Below are positions 11,201 to 21,710 of a stretch of DNA of 27,893 nucleotides, piece by piece. The stretch is from the NCBI GenBank assembly GCA_000320605.2, contig KB445798.1, positions 1,111,387 to 1,139,279 on the forward strand, read 5' to 3'. The notes below the pieces were generated by a model. It saw nothing but the letters and a program-made list of their open reading frames with translations. It was not told the origin of the DNA and ran no database searches. The stretch is from Gelatoporia subvermispora B. Lineage: Eukaryota > Basidiomycota > Agaricomycetes > Polyporales > Gelatoporiaceae. A program made the position numbers and the translations under genes. The stretch's first letter is position 1, and every line of letters begins with the position of its first letter.

Positions 11201-13272
11201 TTACAAGCCTACTGCTGTGAGGAGCTTAGCAAAGTTGGGCGTGCCGAGGCCAGTGACCTGAGTCAATGTGTCAGTGCGATCGCCAGAGGAATCAATGAGA
11301 AAGACATACAGGGTCCCATCCTGCCTCAGCTGGAAAACCGTTAGTGTTGCAACCCGGGTTATCACCCGAAGTGATGTCGGTGAACGCAGATGCACCGGTG
11401 GAGTACAGGAAGGGATTCAAGAAGCCAAGGGGCGACCGGCCCGCAGCAATGAGCCTATCGTTGAGGAGCGCAATGACGCTGGCGAACGTCGGACTTGCGC
11501 AGCTCGTGCCGTCAACGTTTCTAACCTCTCCATCGACAACGATTAGGAAGTTCTCGCCCTGGGTCGACACATCTGGGTACCCGCGGCCGGACGTGTTGAA
11601 CTTGCCCGAGTTCGTGCTGCCGAGCGCCTGCAAGTAGGAAGCAACCGCGGACGCCTGGTAAGACGGTGTGCCGAAGTAGTTCGAGAACCCGCCAGAAGAA
11701 AAGGTTGCAGCGGTCTCCGGGTTGATGCCCGTTGTCGCACCAACGGAGGTCATGCTGCGGAGTCCGTCAAATCGGACGATGCCCGCGACGAGGAGTTCAC
11801 TCACAAGGGGCAACCCGAGGGGAAGGTGGGGACGAATGTCTGGCAGCTAGCGCTCTGGATCCCGGAGACACCGCCATCTCCAGAACCAAAGAGGATGGAA
11901 GTTCCGCGAGCACCGAGCTGGGCATATGCGTTACACAAGTTACTGCACATGTCCGTTAGTGATGGTACACATGACCCGCGATTGATGTTGGCACTCACTT
12001 AGCGACAGAGCGGGACACAGTGTTCTCGTTCCGGCCATAGCTGGTCGTCAGGACCTGAGGCGGGCTGTCCTGCTCGAGGAGGAAGTTGATGATGTCCAAG
12101 AGCCCGCCAAGACCGTCCTGTGTATCCTCTCCAACGGAAATGAATGTCGTCGGCACATCAGTAGCAAGTCCGATAGTGTACTGGACATCCAGGTTCTAAA
12201 GAGGTGTTACAAGGGCGGTATGCAAAGAGAGCGATATACATACAGCCTCAACACCTGCATCACTACCACTCTGCGGATTCAAGCCATCATCGAGGGTCTC
12301 CAGAGAGAACGTAGTGGAAGAAGGAATGTCTGTGCGGAATTGTGAAAGGAAGGTCTGAGCGATATATCAGCTAACGTCTTAGATCCTAACAATCTTAGAA
12401 AATGACCTCCAGATCAGCCTGGTTGGCAAACTGTTCGCTGAAGCCGCTGACACCGAGTTGGTTGCTCGACTGTGTCGCAGGGGTAGTCGGGATGCCGTAG
12501 AGCGCCTGCAGGCAAGCGGGAGTGATGGTGTTCGCACACGACGAAGGGACCGCGTCCGAGGTCAAGTTTGCTTCCGAGGGCACATTGCGCTTCGACACAG
12601 CACGGCGGAAGACAGGCAAGTTCGCGTTAGGATCAGGGAAGCTGACAGTCAGAAAGTGATCAGCAAGGCCCGGAATGATGTGGGTCACAGGCTTACCTGA
12701 TGGTCGGGAACACAAGGTCCAGGTGACCTTGCAGCTCCGCGGGTATGGAGTATGAGAGCGTCCGAACGGTCTGCATCCCGGTTGCTTGGTGCGCAAAGAC
12801 CGAGAATTGGGTCCCAAAGATGTCCTCTGCCTGGCTCACGGGGATCTCGAAGCCGAGCCAGTCGCCAGCAGGAGACAACTGCGTGGCTGTGATGTCATTC
12901 TCCGCCAGCCAAGAGTTGACGGCTTGTACGCTTTCGGCGGTCGGTGCAACGAACGTCTCGACCTGAAAGTGAAATGGTTAGGCTCTAAACAGCGCGGAAG
13001 GGGTACGCACGTACCTCCGACTTGCTCAGGTGCTGGCCGTAGTTGGCGCTTGACGGTGTGCTGACATCATAGAGTGCAGTTTCAAGACCAGCAGGGTCGC
13101 TCTGTACGAGCGCGACGCGCATCTTCAGCGTAGTATCAGGCGACGCCGGGCCCACGAGCTGGAAACCAGCAGGGACGCCTTCCAGAGATTCGTGAAGGAG
13201 CAAGTTGCGAGCAGCGGGCTTGCTCAAAGTGAGCGAGAACAAGCAAGCAAGGACGAGCTTCACAGAGACCAT
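11201..13272 (-). CDS. Secreted sedolisin family peptidase (S53, tripeptidyl-peptidase-like)
   Basis: A complete eight-exon gene encodes 568 aa. Exons: 13272-13015, 12962-12697, 12641-12407, 12354-12244, 12195-11999, 11942-11805, 11754-11310, 11257-11201; introns are 48-56 bp and all phases agree. The product is a serine-carboxyl peptidase acting outside the cell at acid pH, as known for the family. Residues 1 to about 18 look like a signal peptide ([16 protein letters not shown]). A pro-S53 domain follows, with a probable Kex2 site KR at 192-193. The catalytic residues are visible: E289 and D293 in VEANLD, D378 in GSGDGG and S486 in DGTSCASP. The C-terminal Ca2+-binding region ([22 protein letters not shown]) is present. 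Length and motif order match full-length fungal sedolisins. Intron 3 has an atypical 5' site (GTCATT) but its position restores the frame. Whether it acts as a tripeptidyl-peptidase or an endopeptidase cannot be told from sequence. Confidence 0.95.
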
Positions 13273-13330
13273 CTTGCACCTGAGGAAGAGCCCAGGAAGA
13301 CACTGGAGGAAACGTCGGTAGGTAGAGAGG

Positions 13331-13337
13331 TTTTATA
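13331..13337 (-). promoter_or_regulatory. Probable TATA box of the sedolisin gene
   Basis: The minus strand reads TATAAAA here, about 59 bp before the ATG at 13272. A start site about 30 bp downstream would leave a short leader of roughly 30 nt. The ATG context is gcaagATGGT. Confidence 0.6.
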
Positions 13338-13344
13338 GGAGAGC

Positions 13345-14429
13345 GCTAGAAAGCTTGTTGCGCAGCGACAATATGGGACATGAGGTTACGATAAGCACTC
13401 CTTCGTGAATACCAGAAATGCGACCTCGGAAATCGGAATCGCCCAAGATGAGGTTATGCTTAACAGATGCATGCTCTTCGACGACAAGCAGGCCAGTAGA
13501 GGGTGGCAGAAAATAGGCCGATAGGCCGAACGTGTAGCAACGACCACTAAGCGGCCCAGATCTATGTGTAAGAAGCATAGAGAAGGTGGATCCGCGAGCG
13601 AGAGGACCTACAACGCCTTCGGTTCCCATACCTGGTTCATCAGATAGATGGGATTGTACATCCCGACGCCAAGTTCTGCCAGTGGTATTGATCCGACGCC
13701 ATACGCCTCCGGAGATATCGATCAATGCCCACTTTGCCCACTAGTCCCGTGCGGCACTTGTGAATCGTTGTGAACATAGTTCATTTCGCAGTAAGCAGAC
13801 TACCGGTTCATTATCGAAGGCCTGAACGAGGCAGGGAACCTAGGAGGGTGAGGCAGACCATGCGCTAGTACATGCAGGAACCGAGAATAACGCCGCCGGG
13901 ATTAGGATAAGCAGCAACTCCCGTAGGGCTCAGTGTACACGATGTGAAAAAGCCTGCTTGCATCAGGAAAATAACAACTTGCTTTAGAGCGCCTTGCAGT
14001 ATCTTGCATGCCTTTCGAGGTACTTGACGTGCGCTAGCGAGGTGGTTAAGACGCCTTCAAGCTTCAAGGCCCCAACACAACATTTTCCTGATGTGCCAGA
14101 ACTACTGATGCTCGGTTCCGGTGGCTTCCGCTTTCGTCTTCTTTTGGTAATCACCTCCTTCGCGCGACGTATGATTGCTACGAATAACCTCAAGACCCAC
14201 ATGTTGACCTGTCATGAGAGCAGTATGTTGCGAGCCATTGCGTCCAGTACGCTGGAAATAAGAATACGAGTATCCCACGGGGTGAGCCTGATTGAGCATG
14301 CTCTAGAGTGCCGGCCTGGGATCAATCGAATCCCCACATGCGCAGGCATGTAGAGATGAGATGCAAATCTCCAAAACAACGACGTCTAGCTCTGAACCAG
14401 GTTTGTTCATGTCCATCCCGTCCCACACC
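13345..14429. other. Region upstream of the sedolisin gene, no gene recognised
   Basis: The part nearest 13345 should be upstream regulatory DNA of the sedolisin gene. Open frames at 13333-13725 (minus) and 13994-14353 (plus) have no recognisable motif, no supported introns and no second copy in the window, so I do not call them genes. Confidence 0.45.
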
Positions 14430-14560
14430 CAATGGATCTTCCCCCTCGACCCCGCCCGCGCGGAGCATGCCGCCGCGCCGTGCCCCGCGTACTCGTCCTC
14501 GCCGTACGCGTTGACGAAGTCCCTCTCCGAGATGGACTTGCTATGATAGCGCGACCTCAC
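14430..14560 (-). pseudogene. Decayed second copy of the 3' coding end found at 15944-16858
   Basis: The minus strand reads GEDEYAGHGAAACSARAG, which matches GEDEYAARGVWHRGDMLRG of the gene ending at 15944. The DNA aligns from ggcgaggacgagtacgcgg through a diverged atgct-cg and on to gtgggacggg. The frame after the motif differs between the copies, so this one appears broken. Neither the start nor the end of the fragment can be fixed. Confidence 0.6.
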
Positions 14561-14739
14561 GTGGGGCGAGTCGGCGACGAGCACGTCAAGAACTGTCCCA
14601 CGTGCCCTTCAGGTGCGATATGTCGTGCATCGCGAACGACGGGGCCAAATGCCCGGACTGACCGAAAGAAAGCACGCGAGCTCCATTGGGTGTACATCAG
14701 CACGGAGTCACACAAAACCAGCGAGTCCGTTGCGGATGC

Positions 14740-15320
14740 ATGTAGGGTGGACGAGAGCCTTGCGCACATTGTTGAGGCGGCGCCGCGCCCGGCTCTTGCG
14801 CCCATCAGGTCGAGCGTCCGGCCAGGAGGAAACTTGATAGCTGTATGGTGTGAAGAGGGAGGATAATAGAGGGCCTGTCTGAGATGCTGGGCGTACGGAG
14901 TGCGTGCTCAGATGGAGAAAGATTGGGCTGCTTCGCGCGCACACAATATTGCTGAGGCAGCGCTGTGCACGGCTCTCGCCTCCGTCAGGTCGCTTGCGCG
15001 GACAAGACTGTCAGAATCCGGTGTCCCAAGAATGTGAGGTAGGAGTCTGATATCGCAACGGCAGCGAAATCGATCGACTCATAGAGACCGGTCGCGCAAG
15101 TGGTGGTGCCGGAGAAGAGGCGCCGCGCCCGGCTCAAACTCGATCTGCTGCGGGAGTTGCTTGCATCAGGTAGCCACCATTTGCAGGGCCTTGCTGTCGT
15201 GAACATCAAAGGATGCGAGATCTAGAGTGTGATGTCACAGCGCAGCCAAGACTGTTGTCGGTCGAGAGACCGGTCGTGCAAGTGGTGCTCGAGGCGGCCA
15301 TGCAAGATCCGATCGTGCGC
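14740..15320 (+). repeat. Degenerate repeat cluster R3
   Basis: It holds several diverged copies of a motif also found in R1 and R2: a gctgaggc-gcgccg core, then ggctct-gc, then gtcaggtcg (near 14770-14825, 14950-15000 and 15117-15175). It also holds two copies of gagaccggtcg-gcaagtggtg (near 15087-15110 and 15270-15290), each after a gatatc/gatgtc-ca-cgcag stretch. Units are incomplete and out of step, as expected of old nested repeats. Confidence 0.6.
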
Positions 15321-15943
15321 AACCATCGGGAGAAGCCGGATGGGCGCTCCCGGGTTCATTCACGCATTTTCTGCCCTGGACAACGAAACAGCGATGGGGT
15401 GCTCCCTGACCATCTCTCTTACTATTCCCCGGGGGCTGTACACAAGTACTGTCAGCATCTGAAAGAACACTAGGATAACTGTTGGTTCTCTGTCGCCGCT
15501 CAAGTGCTCATCAGCCGCCAGTCAAGAGTCTGTCTCTCAGAGTTCCAACTGCGCATTGTTTCTCTCTGATAGCGACCCATCTATATTGCGGGTGCAAGAC
15601 ACGTCTAGGTCTACATGTCGTAGACGAATACCTAGGCACAGTAACAGACCGCACGGCCCATCTTCGCCCAGCCTTCCCTGAAGCTCTGTCCTCCTGCCTC
15701 TTCTCGCTCACTGGACATAGCTCTTCCTTCATCTTGCTTCCAACACTGAGATTCTTGTCGACCTGCGTGATGTGTCATTCGGCCAAGGCCCAACGCAAAC
15801 CCGGCTACCGCCTGAGCTCGGGGAACGCCTCAAGTCGTATGACTCGTACATGATGTGCGAGACACCACGATCTGGGACGAGGAGCGGTACCCAACACAAA
15901 TTCCCCCACATGCTACATGTACCATCCATCCATACTCGTATAT
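15321..15943. other. Intergenic stretch, no gene recognised
   Basis: About 620 bp between repeat cluster R3 and the stop codon of the gene at 15944. On the plus strand near 15770-15880 two frames read in succession like coding sequence (LPPELGERLKSYDSY, then RDTTIWDEERYP), which could be a small frame-shifted gene scrap. There is nothing else to support it. Confidence 0.35.
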
Positions 15944-16858
15944 TCAACCCTCACATTTCCATCTCCATCTCCAACCATCCCACTCCTCCTCAATGTTCTC
16001 CTTGACCCCACTCCCACGCAGCATATCCCCGCGGTGCCACACCCCGCGCGCCGCATACTCATCCTCGCCGTCCACATCGACGTAGACGGACCCGCTGCGC
16101 GAGCGCAACCCCGAGCGCGGGAGGGACCACCCACCCGTGCCCTCCGAGTATGACTGGCCGTGCGCCAAGAACGACGACGCCGAATGCAGCGACTGCGCGA
16201 ACGCGGGCGAGCTCCACGTCTCGGACTGCCCGCCGACGAACGCGTACCCGGGCACGCGGTGTGCGGTCATCTGCACGTCCACGGGCGCGGTGCGCGTATC
16301 CGGGCTCGCGCTAACCACGGGAGCGGCGCCGGGACCCGTTGGCATTCCCAGGAGGCCCGGGCTGAAGTGCGTTATGCCGCCTGTCCCAGGCACGGCGTAG
16401 TCGTGCATACTCGGTCCGGCGGAGGGCGAGCGTGTGGACGACTTGGACTTCACCGCGGGTTTGGACGCGAGCCTGGAATACGAGGGTACGGAGCTGGATG
16501 TTGGGTGTGGCGCAGGCGGATCGAGGCTGAAGGGCGAGGGCCCTGCCTCGAAGCTCGGCGCACTGGTGTTGCCGCCGATACGATTGGTCGTGTCGGGTGG
16601 TGGGACGAGCCCGCCAGATAGGTATGACGACCGGAGGGAGTAGTCTTCGGGAAGAGACGTCCCGCCCGTTGCGGACGGCGCCAAATCTGATAGGATTGCG
16701 GCTGCGGCCTGCCTGCGGAAGTGGGAATAGATCCTACGGCTCGTATGTACTCGAGTTGCTCACCTCGACCAGCGGTACGTGTTGATGCTCGCGCAAGTGC
16801 GGGGAATGTATCCCGCGACGTTTGATCGGACAGGAAGGGTGGCGTTAGACCTGTACAT
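15944..16858 (-). CDS. Hypothetical Ser/Pro-rich protein, probably the 3' part of a gene
   Basis: I do not recognise this protein. Two exons, 16858-16764 and 16712-15944, joined by a 51-bp intron (GTGAGC...GCAG), give a continuous frame of 287 aa. It begins MYRSNATLPVRSNVAGYIPR and continues through TYRWSRQAAAAILSDLAP. The body is rich in Ser, Pro and Gly and looks disordered. The acidic C-terminal region contains VYVDVDGEDEYAARG and ends near KENIEEEWDGW. The ATG at 16858 may not be the start: CTGAC followed by TACAG just before 16850 looks like a branch point and 3' splice site, so upstream exons could exist. I could not find them. A fragment of the same 3' end lies near 14.5 kb. It may be an expressed gene or a remnant in a repeat-rich region. 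Confidence 0.5.
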
Positions 16859-17217
16859 GGTAGGCGGTCAGCACAACGTTACATGTATGTGCCCGGGCGG
16901 ACAACGATAACGGTCCAGGAGAGCCGGGGCACCATGTCTATCATCGCGACTGCTCTCACCGATGATCAGACTCATGCTAATATGCGGCGCTTGGTGGGAA
17001 CAAAATGGGCTCGATTGTAGTCGCACAGCGTCAAGGCTGGTGCCCAACGCAACGCAGCTCCCCTGTCAAATCGAGCTGCATACCAGAAACGAGGGGAGGG
17101 GTATTGGCATTGGGACAGCTCGCCCACTCAAACATGGTATTTCTCTTCTTCCCGTTCCCGCTTCCGGAGTTCACGCCGATGTCCGCGTCGTAGCTGAGGG
17201 GGCGCGCCCGGGACTGC
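16859..17217. other. Non-coding or undetected-exon stretch
   Basis: If the gene at 15944-16858 has upstream exons they would lie here or beyond. A possible donor (GTGAGA) sits on the minus strand near 16959, giving a 109-bp intron to the acceptor at 16851. The sequence before it does not read convincingly as coding in any frame. Confidence 0.3.
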
Positions 17218-17435
17218 TTATGCGTTCACGAGGTGCAGCTCGTCGTTGCGCGGCTTGACCTTCGCGGGCGCGGGTGGTTGTGCGTGTATGCTGCCGATGG
17301 GGATGGGCCGCGGGGGCTGGGTGATGCACCATGGATGACGCCCGAGGCGGACGTGAAAGACACGGAGGTGAGCGACGGCCAGCGGGACAGCGAAAGCTGT
17401 GCGAGCGAGTCTAGCGCGGCGGCGGCGGTCTGCAT
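17218..17435 (-). pseudogene. C-terminal gene fragment with a frame break
   Basis: On the minus strand one frame reads coding-like from MQTAAAALDSLAQLSLSRWP to SASGVIHGA. The next frame then continues with TQPPRPIPIGSIHAQPP and ends VKPRNDELHLVNA plus a TAA at 17218. The switch lies near 17320 and is too tight for an intron, so a single-base indel is the simplest reading. I do not recognise the protein. A possible 3' splice site (CTCCTAG) precedes the fragment near 17445. Confidence 0.4.
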
Positions 17436-17519
17436 CGTTGCAGGCCTAGGAGAGTATGCGCATCGTCAAGGCATAATACAAGGAAGCGAGTCAACAGATA
17501 CGCACGGAGGAGAGTCACA

Positions 17520-18205
17520 GCCCCGCGCGCATAGCTGAGGCGGCGACGTGCCTGGTTCGAGCTCGATATTATGTGGTGCTTCAGCGCGCTGCGCGGCTCG
17601 CCTGCGGAGGTGACAAGTCTGGCGGGGCTCGAGTAGCTCGATCGCACGGGCGCGGGCGTGTTCTGCGCAGTGGTGATCGTATGCGCGCTCGCCACTACAA
17701 TGTACAGTGCGAGGCGACTGGGGGTGCCTGCGTCGGCCTGTGGCGTGCGGGGCGGGCCCGCACTGGGGCACTCGGCGGATTCACGCAGTGATAAGACGCG
17801 CCGTCATCACCGCTGCCTCGTCAGTCTTCCCAGCGCGCTGTGCTGCTGTGTGGTGCGAGTGTGAAGAGCAATCCGTCTGAGGTAGTACTGCGCCTGCGAT
17901 GGGGAGGAGAGGACGCCCCACGTGACTGTTGCTTGCGTCAGGTCGATCGTGCGGCCAGCACTCGCCGGGTCTTGGTGTCGCCAGGATCACAGGGGACGAG
18001 TCGCAGCGTGTGATGTCATAGCGAGAGAGAGACCGCAGGTGTCGATCGAGAGGCAGTCGGGTGGTGGTGGAAGTGGCAGTGGAGGGGGCGCCAAAGATCG
18101 CGATCGTGTGCGCGCTACCGAGGACGATCGCGTCTGGCTCTAGCGCTCTCTGGACCGCTCAGAACCTTCTTCGAGTCTGCTGTTGTTATCACCTACCTGC
18201 TGCCT
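17520..18205 (+). repeat. Degenerate dispersed repeat, unit R2
   Basis: This aligns with R1 (9160-9838) in the same orientation, from around cgcgggcg-gt-ctgcgca to the end of a ctacctgc block. Both copies share gctgtgctgctg, the gcgagagagagaccg run and a gatcgcgatcg-ttgcg-like tail. No coding capacity could be defined. Confidence 0.7.
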
Positions 18206-19279
18206 AGCGTCTTACCTAGCGGCCCGTACTGATGCAGTCTCACTATGTTCACATGGCTTCGCAAGTACGACCAGGATCAAAGCATTGAGCATATGTTCCC
18301 TAAGAACATATGAAAGGCACGTTTTGAGTCACACCCTTGCTCCTCGATTAATAAGCTCGTGTTGGCTTCTATGTGGGCTGACCCGAGGGGCTGCAAATCC
18401 AGTCATCGACTCGCATGCGGCATAGGCAATCCCGTCTTGTCTCACGAGGTGAGACGCCGAACACTCGACGCGCCCCTACATAACATATTTGCTCGTACAG
18501 CATTGTTTCCACCATTGGCTTGATTACGGTAAGACCATCTCAAGCAATGCGATTGCTATCTGATGCGGGTCTAAGTTCGCAAGCATGCCGGACACTTTAC
18601 TTTACGTTGCATTTTACCACCAACTGTCGGGATGTGCGTCGTCGTTTCGCTCTTCGTCTGCATCTGTTCACAGCCTTGTGAAGTACTCCTGAACGCATTC
18701 TTGGCGACATATAATGCTAGACACGAGCTCCGGCAAGCTGCCAGTGGACACGGAGAGCTGGTTCCCATCCGGTTGTCGCATATGGCAGCAGCGTCCGACG
18801 CTCGAACAGCACCGAAAAACGGGAGAACATATGGTGATGTGAGTATGCTAACATGTGGTGTTTGGCCTGTGCTGAACTTGCATCCACTCCTATAGCGCAA
18901 GATCCAGATTGCGGTGGACACTTCGACAAACACTCAATTCGATGGTTGATGATGGTAACCTCCTATGTTTGGCTCTGATCACGGTTAGCACGAAGTTTGG
19001 ATATGCTATGATCCAGTGGCCCAGTATTTCTCTCGTCGCATCGCTTTTCTACAAGCTATTTTCTATAACGAAGGTATATACACAGCTATCCGAGTACATA
19101 CAGCCCTTGGCGTATCGATTTCATATACGTACGGTACATGCTTGCGGGTTGCATCCACTCCTCAGATTTCAGATGTCAGGTTTTGTGTTTTGCTGGAGCT
19201 TAGACCTCATGAAACTCCTCTCTCGAGTCAACCAGAGCAGCTCCTATTTGTCGTTCTCCCGGCTAGATCTCGCGCTACT
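18206..19279. other. Intergenic stretch, no gene recognised
   Basis: About 1.07 kb with open frames on both strands. The longest, plus strand 18909-19481, has 190 codons and runs into the pseudogene on the opposite strand. It has several hydrophobic stretches but no motif I recognise. I treat it as chance. Confidence 0.4.
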
Positions 19280-19806
19280 AGCGGATCTGAAGGGAAGCCA
19301 AGACCTGTTGATCACGGAAATGGAGACCCACGTCCCGCAGCTCGTTGATCGGCGCTCTGACCTCCACTACATCCCCCTTGTCACCGATGTTCCGCCTCGT
19401 TGCTGGCGTTCGTGCTCTGCAACCAGGACCTCGATATCGTGGTTCTTCACGTTGATCTTACTCTCCTCTGCTGCAGCTTGATCTGCGGCACTGCAATCTT
19501 GCCCCTCATCGTATTGAGGTCGTCCTCCACCGCCTCTCCATTCTGCAGCTCCTCTACATTTGCGCCCGTCTCTGACTATGCTCGGTCAACTCGACGTCTC
19601 TTTTATACTGCATGTCCGCCAGCTCGGTCCTCGGCGCCCCCTCTTCGTTCCACAGCTCCTCCTTCTCTTCCGTCGTCTGCGCTGTGAACTACGTGAGCTT
19701 ATAAGCCTTGGCAAGAGGCTCCTCGATCTCCATAGCTGCCCTAGTCGATGGCGCTACTGTCGTCGCAGACTCTAGATGGGTATCTTGAGTTCTTTGATCA
19801 CGGACA
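19280..19806 (-). pseudogene. Frame-broken coiled-coil protein fragment
   Basis: Reading the minus strand from 19806, a frame gives ESATTVAPSTRAAMEIEEPL, then an in-frame TAG near 19690. The same frame resumes with TTEEKEELWNEEGAPRTELA and DVELTEHSQRRAQ. Three further segments each lie in a shifted frame: VEELQNGEAVEDDLNTMRGK, then SKINVKNHDIEVLVAEHERQ (near 19410-19465), then VVEVRAPINELRDVGLHFRD. All are rich in E, K, Q, R and L with heptad-like spacing, as in a long coiled coil. One stop and at least three frame changes within about 500 bp show it is dead. The parent family is not identifiable by eye. Confidence 0.75.
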
Positions 19807-20729
19807 GTCCGTGCGTAATGGCGAGTGATCAACGTACACGCTGCTGAGGTGACGGGCTCGAGCATCTCGAGATTGGTCTCCCTGATTGACGTAGCAGAAG
19901 GGCCAGTGAGTTCTCGCTTCAGGCGAGCGGGGTGGAATCGGTATTGAGGTCATTTCAAAGTGCGATATCGTACGTCTGCGGTCTGCGCTCATGATTCAAG
20001 TAATTCCAATGACCTGATGTACTCGCCTTGAGTTGAACTTGATGTACCCAGCACTGCAAAATCTGAAGGCCATTGTAGTGTATGGATTTCAGGCTCCCGT
20101 GGTCAGCGAGGGGGTGACTGCCTCTGGGAAGCCCGCCTGTAGGTGCCTGCAAGCCGGGTCAGACGCAGGCCGTATCATTCATCCCAATTTGCATCATTAA
20201 GCTTCTCGGGGGGAATGCGAGCAAGATCAAAGGGAGGTTGGTTGCGCTGAGGTTTGAAAAACTTGATCTACCATGGTGCTGCTTCGGAATACGCTTAGAA
20301 GCAAACTAAAAGGGTTATAGAGTATAACATTACTTACCTATAGGATGACTGATACAGTCCGATCCACCCTCCACATCCCCCTGGGCTTGACGATAACCTG
20401 GCGACTTCATTGTATCTCCGCATCTGGTAGCTGTGCTTCTATCGGGGCAATCGCATGGGCAGTCCATAAGAGCGGAAGACGAGCTGATGTCATGGGAGCA
20501 GATTCCCGATCATGGTCGATGAAGAGGCCGCGGAGATGGACACCGAGAAGGGAGAGAGATCGTTCGCGCGCCTGACTGGCGATCGTGACTTGCGAGCGCT
20601 CTCGCCTTCCTGGCTCGCCCGATTTGGCTGCCCCTCTGCTGCTGTTCTAGAATGCCAAGGTCCTCGTCTGTCTCCCCGCTCTCTTCCTGGTGTCCGGGGC
20701 TATCCTGTCAGATATCAATGCATGGTCGG

Positions 20730-20738
20730 CGGCTTGCA
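20730..20738 (+). repeat. 9-bp target-site duplication, left
   Basis: CGGCTTGCA is repeated exactly at 21727-21735 on the other side of the element. Copy A has it once, at 647-655. Confidence 0.95.
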
Positions 20739-20750
20739 TAGTCTCGCAAG

Positions 20751-20837
20751 CCAGACGTTATAGGAGGTTGGCTGCGCCACGGAGGCTGCCGAGCGGAGAT
20801 CTAAAAACCGGTGCACGCATCCTCCTATAACGTCTGG
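20751..20837. repeat. Left-end hairpin of the transposon (17-bp perfect arms)
   Basis: The arms ccagacgttataggagg (20751-20767) and cctcctataacgtctgg (20821-20837) are exact reverse complements with a 53-base loop. The second arm overlaps the start of the 54-bp inner inverted repeat. Confidence 0.93.
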
Positions 20838-20884
20838 TGACTTTCGTGCAGGCGGGTGTAGCGAAGTCGTCATGTGACGTCAAC
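20831..20884 (+). repeat. Inner terminal inverted repeat, left
   Basis: This 54-bp segment, beginning cgtctggtgac and ending tgacgtcaac, is the reverse complement of 21593-21646 with one mismatch (tgac against tgag). Confidence 0.95.
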
Positions 20885-21592
20885 GCGCTGCGTCGTAGCT
20901 GGACGCGTCGTCGCGTTCCAGTGGACGTAGACCCTCCTGTGCTCTCCTAAGTCTCTAAAACCTCACTCTTCGACATATCCTAGGGTCTGCTTTAGTGCCA
21001 ATCCATCTAAACCAGTGATCGAACCAATCGTGCAGGACAAAATCACTCCGAGGCTCGCGACGCCCTTGGCGAAGACTGCGGACCGTGGTGCACGAGGTGG
21101 CTGCGGCCGACATCGCGGGAGGAAGAAGAGATCATGAGGGCAGCTTGCTGGAGGACGTGAACATTACTCGAGCACTAGATGAACGGCATCCGCAGCGTTC
21201 TGTGCGCTGTCCATCGAACTGCCACTGAAGCGCGGAAGGACCTTTCTTCGGCCACTACCCAGCGCATCACGTAGGCCTTCGTAGATTGGTAATGTGATGG
21301 CTGGAAGCTGAACACTCCTGAGACGTACTTGCTTGGTTTGAGCCTCTTGAACTGCTGCTGACAAGATGTACGCAAGAGTTACTGTCTGAGCCGACAAGAA
21401 GCTTCCGGCAGCCTGCCGGTTGTTAGACTTGTTCTCCGGCTCATTTGTACGATTCACAGTGGGCGGGAGGAGTCATGAGATGGATCGAGACGCAGTGTAG
21501 CATATAGGACGGCGCTGGACAGGCCGGGTAGCGAGCACGCTCGGGCACAGAGCTAAACGATAAATCAAAGGTGTGCGACGTCTCGTGGGTGT

Positions 21593-21646
21593 GTTGACGT
21601 CACATGACGACTTCGCTACACCCGCCTGCACGAAACTCACCAGACG
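21593..21646 (-). repeat. Inner terminal inverted repeat, right
   Basis: Partner of 20831-20884. It starts gttgacgtcac and ends caccagacg on the plus strand. Confidence 0.95.
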
Positions 21647-21710
21647 TTTGTGCTCGCTCGGTGCAGGAGATTTTCGATCTCCGACCGGAGGGCGCCGAGC
21701 AGCACAAACG
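21645..21710. repeat. Right-end hairpin of the transposon with an inner side hairpin
   Basis: The outer stem is cgtttgtgct (21645-21654) with agcacaaacg (21701-21710). It continues past one bulged base with gctcgg against ccgagc. Inside it a second stem, ggagat (21666-21671) with atctcc (21677-21682), closes a 5-base loop. Stem sequences differ from the left end while the fold is kept. Confidence 0.85.

Noticed and set aside
13333..13725. A 130-codon minus-strand frame upstream of the sedolisin gene.
   Set aside because: It covers the sedolisin TATA box and leader, with no motif, so it is more likely promoter sequence that happens to be open.
14310..14345. A tRNA T-arm-like hairpin (gggat-tcgattg-atccc on the minus strand).
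   Set aside because: The loop does not follow TTCRANN in register and no acceptor, D or anticodon arms can be drawn around it.
17545..17560. A B-box-like ggttcgagctc within repeat R2, suggesting a SINE.
   Set aside because: No A box lies at the right distance and the related repeats R1 and R3 do not keep the motif.
21164..21457. A 97-codon minus-strand frame inside the transposon, possibly a transposase piece or captured exon.
   Set aside because: I see no catalytic motif or recognisable domain, and the element is too short to be autonomous. Not called as a gene.
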